From Saccoglossus kowalevskii (lineage: Eukaryota > Hemichordata > Enteropneusta > Harrimaniidae), in assembly GCF_000003605.2 (NCBI RefSeq), contig NW_003135347.1:568839-596567 (forward strand): a stretch of 27,729 nucleotides of DNA. The letters run 5' to 3'. Within the stretch, counting starts at the first letter, position 1, and each line of letters opens with the position of its first letter. The notes beneath the pieces were generated by a model. The model was not told where the DNA came from, made no database searches, and was given only the letters and a program-made list of their open reading frames with translations. This document shows positions 9,488-21,400 of this stretch, one piece after another. The translations under genes were made by a program, and so were the position numbers.

Positions 9488-12400
9488 GTAAGTGCAATTG
9501 GATGTCTACAATCTATAGCACAGGTACATTCATATTATCATTATCGTTATATGCAGTGCCACGCGAACACGACTGTCGATTATATTTTACTTGAAAAAAA
9601 TCCTACCTGGAAGTGGTGGCAGCTGATTGATTAGTATCATTCCAAAATTAATTCCATTACGTATTATGAATATCCGGTGTTATTCATCTTGTTTCAAGGC
9701 ATGTAATAATACAATTATTGTTTTACCGCTATTCGTACGGTCGACCACAATAATGTGAATAGCAATCGCTCATACCAACTGCATGCTTGAATCGCAGTTG
9801 TTTTACCATTCTCTTCACCGCGGAAAAATCAACAGATGGTGCTGTGAATTTGTTATTCTCTAAAAACCAAAGTGTTTTGTGGTGAATTTCAACACGGATC
9901 GTCCGTCACTCGATATTTCACCAGTGTTCGCTAAGCTTTTAGAGATATCATTTTACTGAGTGCCGCTAAATAATTGAACGACGTAGCTAAAATCAATCAA
10001 TCAAATTTGTTTATATTGTTTTCATACTCCCGATAATTAGATTTGATAACAATTTGATAAAAATTACTTATTCATTGACATATGCCAACGGAAATACGGA
10101 AAGAATAATATATCTTCAGTGAAGCGAATACTTCTTCCTAGTACGGAATTAATGCTATGGTTACAGGATTACTCTTGGTAATCGCCGACAATTTGGCAGT
10201 ATAATGTGTCCCCAACAGATGGTTCATTCGTAATTATGGGGAGTTGTTTCAGTTGAAAAAATAACAATTGAAACATGCATACATTTGACATGACTTTTAA
10301 AAAATGTGACGTCCTGAAAAAATCTCAAGATTGCGTCAAATGTACAAGGTAAAGAGATTCGAGCTACGTTGTTTTACAATTTTTTTTTATAATTTTCCTA
10401 AATCTGTGAGACCTTTGAAAGAGAAAATGAATACACGCGAGGTATCGTATTAGGATGTACTGGATATACATCATTATCACCGGTTATTATTATAGGTATA
10501 ACTAGTGCAAACGGCGTTATAGCGTAGCCCGCGGCCCTCTTTGCAAAATAACAATAATGTGTATGGCAGCGTCACTGTGCGCTAATTGTAAAATAACCAA
10601 TTATGATACGTGTCTCTGTAATACAGGACATGTCTGTGTGACAACATTTCATCCAATCCTGATAAGACCGACACCGTCATACAACCACCAGAAAGGTACG
10701 TATGTTGTTTTTATAACACTACATCACTTAAATTTTAACAGATTCGAAACCTGGTAAGTTCATGGCATTATCGTTGGCGGGAAATTCAGCTGTAAATGTT
10801 CAATGTGGCTGTTGGTTGATATGTGTGTATTCTCACGCACACGATTATTATTATTATTATTTATTTATTTTTATTCTTATTCTTATTATTACTATTATTA
10901 TTAGCATTATTATTATTAGCATTATTTTTAGCATTATTATTATCATTATTATTATTGATTTTAATTGCAGGTCAAGCCAATACACTTAAACAGAGAAATC
11001 TAAAATTGATTTAAAATCACAAATTACACAGAATATTTCAAATATATCCGTTTTCGACACATGCATCGGATGCATGATTAAAAAATATCACTGTCAACAA
11101 ATAACAGCATTCGTTACAACAGCATCCCAGTGATGCTACAGACTAATTTGCAAATGAGCCAACAATTGGTACGTACAATTATTTCAAAGGACCAGATGTA
11201 GGTAGGGCGGAATCAAAAAAATCACAAAATCAAAATCAAAGTAAAATAATAAAATAAAAGGGCATTAGTAACAAAAGTAATAAAAAATAAAATTAAAATA
11301 AGTTTATAGCCAAAATAATTAAAGCCCGTACACTACATCAGGATTTAATCAGATTGACCTGAATGATAGTGTGGATGTTATTTGATACGCTTAGAAAAGA
11401 GGATGCAGGGAACCTGTTGCGTGCATTATGGCGTTAACTGTTTTCGTATTTCAATGTGAACTAAATGATGATGTGTGATGTTAAAAGCCATAAATAATTT
11501 GACCGTGAATTTGCATAAACTGTTTTGAAGAAAAAAAAAAATATATGTCTCAATGTTTATTGCTTCAGTTGAACAACAACATCGCGTGAATAAGAATTGC
11601 CCTCTGGAGTGTTTTCGGCTTTGTTATCGTAACCCGATAACATCTTGCATAGCACGAGCGACATCTTTACCGGCGGGATATATTATCCAACCAGGGACCG
11701 AATTACTGAAATAAACTGAAGGAAGTGAGTCGTGATTGGTTGCTGACCAACTGTTTTTATAAGCTTTCTGCTATTCAAGGTTTTTAGAAGATTACATTCA
11801 AACTTAAGGTAGAGATGCAGGTTCGTGGGCACTTGGGAGTGATTTTTTTTTCTATTTATTATCCAAACAGTCTTGGCTATAGACTGTTAAAATTTTGTAG
11901 AATTGTGAATAGTGGAACATACTCAAAAAACGATTTTAAAATATGGATAACAGGTGCAAACATTATCTCTTTAGAATGCTTAACAAGATTTAGCAAGGCT
12001 GTACATAAATAATAAGAAAGAAATGACGGGATCTCCATATTATGCACTATACTTAAGTTTTAACAAAACTATAATACATTTAAATTTGGAACTGTTACAG
12101 CCATTTTAATTATGAGTATTAGCAAACTTCTTAGTGAGTGAATTATTATGCAAATTAGCAATTATCTCAGAACTTTAAAAACAAATAGCTCCTAGACGCT
12201 TTGACCTTTTGTTTTGAAATTTTTACAAATGATTGACAAGGTGTTTATCTTCAATACGCCGTCAGGCATTGTTTTTGGTTGAACAGCGTTACAACAATCG
12301 TACAGACAACTAGCGTGAGTGTTAATTTATGCATAAACTTGAAGTAGTGAAATTTGAGCTGCTGCCCTGCAAAGTTGACAACTTGTAGACAGTTTTCAAG

Positions 12401-15400
12401 ACGGTACTTTTTTCATAGTAAACAGATGTATCCATAAACCAATTTTGACAGGAAACAGAAGCATGGCTTAAAAGTAATTCTTTTTAAATCACTTTTGACC
12501 AAAAAAGCACATTTTTGTGCATATTTCAAACTACAGTGTTCATAAAAAAAATACAAAAAGCTTTCCGAAAATATATAGTTTTGTTGACAAGTGAGGCCAT
12601 CTTGGTTTCCTAATTAACTAATTAAAATACCTGTCAGGTAAACTGCATCTCTACCTTAAACATCTGAAAGATACGAACGTTGCGGTTTTAGTCAACATGA
12701 AATATATATATGCTGGGTTTTTTTTCGGCGCATGTAAGCTACACGCAAAAAAAGCGCACCTCTTTATCAACAACAAATGAAATACGTATACGTTACGCGA
12801 GAGATTGTGTAATACGATATTATTGATTTCCCATGAACGCCACGAGATGTTAAAATGAACAGACTAGCATATTTTGCATTGTACATTGCCGTAATTGAGA
12901 CAGATTTATCCATTTTTGATTCTCTATTCCTGGATTTTGAACAGCACGATACCATTCAAGATAGCGTGAAAATATACTGCATATATAGTATAGTCAGCAA
13001 CCAAATGACATATTAATATAATTGTCTCTAAATTGATTTATTCCCCAAATCACTGTATCACTTTTTCTCACTTTATTATTGTACGTGTCAAATATCAAGA
13101 TGCCAAAATTCATCAAATTAGAGTACTGCGATTGGTTAAACACTGACTGATTTTGAATATTTTCTTATTATATTACTTAGAGCACCACTTGCACACACAT
13201 ACAAAAAACGTATAGCAAATATGCATTTCACGAATCTCAATGCATAAATGTTATAGTAGATAAAATGGTTTTAATGCTTTTGTAAACATAATCTTCATGT
13301 AACAAACACAATGTAATAAGATCGAAGAGTACTGAGGTGGCATATAATAGTATCTTGTGATGTTGTGTTCCGAATCGCATATATTTCTTCCTTTTACTTG
13401 TTCGCAGTGACAGAGAGCCCCTAGGAGATATTGTTCCCTATACATTGCTGTTAAACCGTTTGCTGAATAGCTACGACATGAGACTGAGACCAAATGTTGC
13501 AGGTAAGATTACTGATACGTAGACTCTAAACCCATACAATGTTTATTAACTACAATAACTGTGATATAGATACGCTGACAAGTAGATGTATGTGCATACA
13601 TTTTGTATTGATACATTTGTTAATATTCAGCGGCACAGTATTAAAATAAAACATGTAAAAAACATTTCAAGGACTCGTTGTTAAGCGTTGCTAATCCAAA
13701 GTAATATTCCCAAATGAGATGTATATATAAGAAGTTCTGCGCACACAAGCAGCACATGACATAGTACCTTGCACTTGGCTAATGGATGTCAAATTTATAT
13801 TCGTTATATTTTGCCTCAAGGTTTTTTTAACATTTCATCCTGCTCTGTATTATTTGTGGCATATATATTAGAAGCAGCAAATCCATTAACAGTGTACCGT
13901 TTGTTCCGGTTGCAGGCCCTCCTGTGCAAGTTGAGTGCGAAATATATGTGAATAGCTTTGACTCTATAAGTGAAACGACAATGGTAAGACAAGGATTCGA
14001 TTTTCATAGGTTATTTACCTCATAAAATTGTGTTGAAATACTGGGAATGAGCATCAGATATCCACCGACGATGCAAAGTAAATGTTAGGGCTGTTTCTCT
14101 TTTTGTAAGAAGCGCCGTAGAGTCAACTACACAATTCAAAATAATGCTTCTTACGATTATACTATCACATGATGATAACGGAAATAAGAAACACATTGAC
14201 GTCATTGGGACTGATTAGCGATTGCCTGCGGACTGGTGCAGATAGTTTTGTCATATACATGTAAACCATAATCTATAGGACATCTACTACCTCCATACTC
14301 AGGTATCCATGGCAACAATCCGGAACACCCGATTATTCACGTACACATGTGTGTGATATGTGTCACATTACCACTCCCCCTCTCTAATCACACCCACGAA
14401 CTTTGCTATGTCGTTGCCAATGTTGAGAAACAGGATATGATTAAATTAATGTGCGTTTGCTCAATATTAAAACAAATGAATGTGGTAATTTTAATTCATT
14501 AACTTTCTGATCAATAGGACTTTGTCGCATCGCTGTTTCTACGTCAAAGATGGAATGACTCTCGTCTAATTTTCAACCACAATTCTAGCATCTCGTTGAA
14601 TGTGATGACTTTATCTAATAACATATGGATTCCAGATATCTTTTTTGCCAACGAGAAAGAAGGCAGATTTCACCATGTGACTGTTGATAACAAATTACTG
14701 CGTATCTGGCCTCATGGCGAAGTCCTGTACGGCCTGAGGTAAGACCAACTGATTAGACATTCGCTAGACGAATACGGTACTGCAAATCATGTCATACATA
14801 TTGCTACAAGCCCTACTGACTATTTGAATAACGTTAGATATATCATGAATGAAATGGCACGTAAAGCTACAGGCAGATGCACACATTTACTCTGTCGGGA
14901 ATCGCAAGGGCTCGAAAAGGCTCTTTAATAGAATAGGTTCATGAATACGACGTGTAACTAAACTTGTCACATACTGCCATTATACATTATATTTACGGCG
15001 TACACTTGGTGGATACGGCACATTATGCGAAGCATGACTGGATATGTAGCATTACCATTTACTGGCTCCGTAAATAATATGAATAATTTATACCTTCGGT
15101 ACCTTGATTAAATTACAGTACATATGCTTGTCAGTTATCAAACTTTGTTGTTAACAAAGTCAATTTAAGTGCATTTTGCATCAAATATAACTTATGCATT
15201 TTGTAATTACTTCCCCTAGACTAACACTGAAACTGTCGTGTGTTATGTACTTACAACGCTACCCATTGGACCAACAACTGTGTAAAATGCAGATGCAAAG
15301 TTGTAAGTATTAAATGAGCGGTTCGTACAGGTAGATCGTATAGTGGTGGGTAAGTTGTGGGAATAACTGTTAAGTACGTAGGTGACATGAGGTATGCAGC

Positions 15401-18400
15401 TCTGCTGCTCACTAAGAACCCTGTTTTATTCACAATTAAAACTCGTTTATATATCGAAACAATTACGCAACAAAGAAGTACAAAGTAAAAATGGATTAGT
15501 GAGTGATCAGCTGTAAAGATTAAGGTTTGTGGCTAAAGATTAAGATTACCTGAGCTTAGGATTAATATTAACTCTGACATAAACATCGCTAAACTCAGCC
15601 ATGTTAGATAAACAATGTAAAATGAATGAACGAAATGTCGACATCAAATTAAATTTGAACACACAAATAATGCCTTTTGTAATTCAATGCCAGACTTGAT
15701 CGCCTCTCTACGGGCAGAATGATAGTTTAGTTCATAAGTCTTGCTTGGTCTGGGAATTAATAATACCGACAGTAATACACATACTTCTCGAACATATAAA
15801 GTTTGTGTGGGCATAGTCGTATTTATTTATTCACCTTCAATTTTTTTAAACTGACTATCTATAACTATATAAGTATTATTCGCAAGCATGACTTGTCGTT
15901 GTCAAGGGTTTGATTGTATAACTTGATGTCAGTCTCGATAAGGGAAGTGATCTGGCTTTGTGGAAATAGATGGAACCAGTCAGAAATAGTTTCAGTCAAA
16001 GTTAGTTAGTGGGCGACATAGATACTTATTGTAACCTACTGTCACTATTGATTTGATGTGTGTTTACTCTAATGCGTTTCATAGAAACAATTGACCGAAT
16101 ACGCACTTAGCAACATTACGGTCGTTTATGATCGCCTATCTTTTATACGACAGTAAAACAACATACAGTACAAAACATTGCCAGGATAGAAAAAACTGTA
16201 TAACGTTTATAAAAAACATAGTTGGACTCTGGTGACCTTGCCCTTTGTTATATAATATAATTCCCTTTATCATAGTTTGTTTCAATATAAATATGCATTG
16301 TCATAATTAATTTTGAATACAAACAAGTTTTGGGGTTGAACCAACAGTGGGGAATCAGTCTACCGAATGTCCTTAAAAGATGTAAATATCTTACAAAAAC
16401 ATTGGTGCCTTATTTGTTTAATTATTTTAAGGAACATAATTTCCAGCTTTATTGAAAGTAATTGAGATATTTTAGAACAAAAACAAATGTCTCATTGCAA
16501 AAAAAGTGCTGCATTTAGATGTGAATAGATTCATAAAACATGCAAGATAGCAGAAAAATTTAGATGGCTTTAGTTCAAGTATTTTGTACAGGTGTCTGTC
16601 AAAAATGAATGATTCACTGAGACAAATATGAACTGCCTCATTGTGTGACTACTGTATTATATGAAAAGTAAAAAAAACACCCTTTATGAATAGCTATCAT
16701 GTTGCAAGCTCTGCTTTGTATGCAAATCAACTTAAATAGTTGGTGTTCAGTGGAGGGAGAAGTCAACAGTACTGTTGCCTCCTGAGAAACTACACCTTCA
16801 AACACTGCAATCTCTGAAGTGCGTTTTAAAACTAGTATTATAAAAACTCTATCATTCTGTCCAATAGCNNNNNNNNNNNNNNNNNNNNNNNNNNNNNNNN
16901 NNNNNNNNNNNNNNNNNNNNNNNNNNNNNNNNNNNNNNNNNNNNNNNNNNNNNNNNNNNNNNNNNNNNNNNNNNNNNNNNNNNNNNNNNNNNNNNNNNNN
17001 NNNNNNNNNNNNNNNNNNNNNNNNNNNNNNNNNNNNNNNNNNNNNNNNNNNNNNNNNNNNNNNNNNNNNNNNNNNNNNNNNNNNNNNNNNNNNNNNNNNN
17101 NNNNNNNNNNNNNNNNNNNNNNNNNNNNNNNNNNNNNNNNNNNNNNNNNNNNNNNNNNNNNNNNNNNNNNNNNNNNNNNNNNNNNNNNNNNNNNNNNNNN
17201 NNNNNNNNNNNNNNNNNNNNNNNNNNNNNNNNNNNNNNNNNNNNNNNNNNNNNNNNNNNNNNNNNNNNNNNNNNNNNNNNNNNNNNNNNNNNNNNNNNNN
17301 NNNNNNNNNNNNNNNNNNNNNNNNNNNNNNNNNNNNNNNNNNNNNNNNNNNNNNNNNNNNNNNNNNNNNNNNNNNNNNNNNNNNNNNNNNNNNNNNNNNN
17401 NNNNNNNNNNNNNNNNNNNNNNNNNNNNNNNNNNNNNNNNNNNNNNNNNNNNNNNNNNNNNNNNNNNNNNNNNNNNNNNNNNNNNNNNNNNNNNNNNATT
17501 CCTTATGTCCAATGCCTTCAATATAGCATTGGTTCCATGTTTTTACATGGAATAGTACTTGAGATATTAGAGACATGCGTATTTAATGAGTTATATGACC
17601 ATATATAGTCATCTAATATGTTAGTCAAACCTCTTGTCGTATAACTTCAATATTACACTGGTTGCATATTCCTATCTGTAACAGTGCTTGAGATATTACG
17701 GTTATGCATATTTCATGAGGTTGCATGACAATACATGGTCATTTGATATGATTATCACATCTCTTATCCCATAGCTTCAATATTGCACTGGTTGCATGTA
17801 CCTATCTGTAATAGTGCTTGAAATATTTCAAACATAATGTACAGGGCCCTCCTCCTTTCCCATGATGCTTTGCAGGATACAAAAAAAATGTGAAAAAACA
17901 TTCTAAAATCATTTTCTAAAAAAATGCTCTTCGCTTGAGAAGCCGTTTAGAAAAATAATTACTATGGCACTTGATCTTTCAAACTTACGCAGGGTTAGTG
18001 GATTTGTCAAAAATTATGCAAATGAGATGCAAAACAAAATTTCCGAAAATTCTAGCAAAAAAAGTCACGCGACCGCTAAAGTTTTTTTATAATGAAATTT
18101 ATAGCCCTTGTCTCACTGCTGCTACCATACAAAACTGGAAGCACTCAGACCCTCAGAAAGGTGTGCAATTCGGCAATGAAATTTCGCCTTTAAACCAAGA
18201 TGGCGGCCGAATGACGTCACATATCGAAAATCGGAAACTTTGACGTTTAGAGAATTGCTCATAGATTATGTCTGTAAAGTATCAGGTCACGTGGGCCTTC
18301 GAGAAGAAGAGTTTTAAAAAAACGGAAGAATAAGAATAATAAACGTAAAAATAAGAAAAGGCTTTCAATGCTGAAAAGCATCGAAAGCCTAAATATACTG

Positions 18401-21400
18401 GATATGCTACGTTGACAGGGACACATACTGCTACTGTTGGTATACGTCTGGAATATATTTACTATACTACTTCTTTAAATTTCTACGTCTTTTTTCTTCA
18501 TATTCATAACCACTATACACTGAAATGCATCACTTCACATAAAGATTGCTATAAATTAGGTTTTTCCAATGATGTGTCGCTTGCGCGTTTCGGTGTACAA
18601 GCTACGCGGAGCACGCACGTCGCTTCTGATTTGAAATACAATACAAGTAAGATTATCTGCTGACAGAATAACTCGGCACGTTCAAGATCAATTTTAAAAT
18701 TTCAATTCAATTATATGCTCCTCGTGAGATATGGTGAAACAAAAGCGGGCCAATTTCTTTCATTTATTTTGCCACTGCAATGCGCCCTCTGTTGACGAAT
18801 TGAGTCAAAACAAGGCATAAATTGTTTCACTCTGAAAAGTGCTTAAATAGAAAATGGTGTTTTCAAAAGGAAAGCGGGTCGTCTGGGAACCTTTCAAGAG
18901 ACATGTTTTCCGCATAATATTATATATATCTGTATATCGGTACAATTATTTTACCCGGGAATACCAATGGACATTGCACATTATTATAATACCGTGCGTT
19001 GCAGTGTTGCGTTCTCATTGGTCGACCAGTAGCACATGCTTTCATACTATCAAATGGCAATACACAAATAGACGACTGGATAATTAGCAACATTTAATGT
19101 CTACATGTGTAAAATCGTTTAAGCAACAATTTAACACATTTGTTCACGTTGAAGAGCTGTTTTTTAACTGAGAATTAATAGATATATGATAATTGTGCTT
19201 TGGCATACTATTTGCTTGTGAGCGTCGTCTTCTTCGGACACTCTAACCACTCGGTAATTTTTTTTCAACATTTCGGGGTATTATAATTGAAATATAGACT
19301 CCACGCTGTACGTCACAACTTTCCAACAGGGCGCGGACGGAGATGTACGCTTAAATATTTGGTTCGACTGCGTTTTGACTATTATTGCGCAAAAACCCGT
19401 TCTTGCCCTTTTATAATGCAATAGACAGGGCGTCGTCATTTATTCCCTATGCAACATCTCTAACTATGTCGCGCTAATGCGTCATATCTCGCGGTATGTG
19501 GTGACCAATATAGCGGTGACTTATCATTGTATCTCATACACGTGTGATGGTTTGTGTTCTGTGCATGTATTAACGTTTTTGGTGCTCCTCAAACGAAAAC
19601 AGCCAAATATATCGCGGTATAATCTCGTTTGTTGTAGATAGTTATTCCAAGAAAGACTTGGTGTTCCATTGGAGTCCAAAAAACGCGATTGATATCAACC
19701 CGGATGTCTATCAATTACCAGAATTTTCCATTAGAGATATACACGCTAACGAGTGCACAGGACAACTTATAAACCCACCAGGTAAAACAAAATGATTACC
19801 TGTATACTTGTTCTTGTTTTATTTGTACGAACTGACGGATGGTATCATAACATTGGCTTACGGGTGTGTGGGGAAAGGAAATTGTGTTAGTGATTATCAG
19901 GTTGTGGAATCTTTCATACAGGTAATAGTACTGCCTTGTACTTATACTAGTATATGATTCGTCAATTAAATACTACAGCGTAGCGCTCGCCACTGCAAGT
20001 GTGATGTGTCGTAAAGTAATATATATGGAGGCTAACGTCAGAGTAGCGCACTGGATTGTGATACCGTTGTTATAATATGAAGACGGCCATTTAGTAGACA
20101 GACTGGACATCTTATCTAATTCACCAGCGGATATTTTAATTACTCCCACTAAATGTGAATAATTGTTTTATGCAGATTTACATTCCTGTATACAAACGGT
20201 GTTTGTATTGAATCGCCAAGTGGCATATCATTTACTGCAGAGTTATATTCCGACCTGTTTACTGGTAATCCTGTCTTGGATCTCTTTTTGGATTAACGTG
20301 GAAGCAGCGCCCGCTAGAGTTAGTTTGTGCATTACAACTGTACTCACCATGGCAACGCAGAATTCAGGTGTACAGACATCCCTGCCTAAAGTATCTTATA
20401 TCAAGGTATGCATTTGTTTTCATGTACAATATTTGTTAAGGCAATTCAAGCCGAATTTAATTAATACTACACATCTGAGCATGTTACATAGTGCAATGCA
20501 TTATGAGAAATAACCTCGTTGCTTAGCTATAATGTGTTGGCACAATTTCTCACAACAAGACAACATACATACTGCCTGTAAGAAGACAATGGTGTACATA
20601 ATAAGCTACACATTATAAGATTTGCATGTAGGTCATGAAGGATTTTCCATAACATTCGGTAACATCCAGGTGATGATTAACCCACTTTCATTTCCCATTT
20701 GTTATTGTTGCTTAAGGCGGGGTCGTCGTCACCTACACATGCGCCAGGAGATGGTCATGGCGTGTCATTGTTTACAAACAAGCCATTGCGTTCTTACCGT
20801 GTGTTGTTATCATCGCTTAGAACTCAATTCTCGCGCGTGCGCAGGTGACGACCCTCCCGCTTTAATACATTTCGATGTAAAACATTTGACAATATATTTT
20901 GAATTAATCACTTATTGTAAGCTAGTTGTTCGCCGTACTTATTATGATAATTATATATATTAAAATTTTATGATATACTATCACAAGCACTTAATGACGT
21001 AAGGAGTCCATGGCTTAATTGTCTCTGGCTACATTTTCTCTTTATATTATACGTGTGATATATTTTGTGATAGGCAATTGACGTCTGGATGGCAGTATGT
21101 CTCATCTTTGTCTTCGCTGCTCTATTGGAGTTTGCTGGTGTCAACTATGTGTTGATGGAAGGCACGTTCCGACTCAGACGTCAAGCTACACAGAGGAGAC
21201 GAAGAAACATGCAGGTACTGACTGACATTACAAATAGTTAAACATAAAACTTTTGATTGAATGCGCCTTAGATTCACAGCCGAATATATATGAGTATAAA
21301 TATCTGCGTCTGCCAAATATCTGATAGCATCCACCGGAACGGCGATTGTTGGGACGCGTGAGTCCCATGCGCTATTGTCAACAGGTGTAAACAGCTTGTT

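Larger units (their letters stand above)
15303..19637 (+). other. Receptor intron 5, 4.3 kb with assembly gap
   Basis: This intron separates the Cys-loop exon from the loop C exon. It contains the gap (16869-17497), a ~130-bp satellite and a hairpin-bearing repeat. A 14-bp palindrome (CAACAGTACTGTTG) lies at 16764-16777. No receptor exon is missing here, because the flanking exons join in phase with no loss of family sequence. Confidence 0.85.

Noticed and set aside
10762-11014. Hydrophobic poly-Ile / poly-Leu open frames
   Set aside because: Translations of an ATT microsatellite.
12697-12735. [12 protein letters not shown] followed by a GTAAGC donor as receptor exon 1
   Set aside because: Leaves one base, while exon 2 needs two; the hydrophobic stretch is very short.
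12855-13016. [13 protein letters not shown]-type 53-codon frame as signal peptide exon
   Set aside because: No good donor in the needed phase.
16638-17576. Long open frames on both strands across 16.6-17.6 kb
   Set aside because: They consist almost entirely of N.
20163-20513. 116-codon open frame taken as a complete small gene
   Set aside because: It is exon 7 of the receptor read into its flanking introns.
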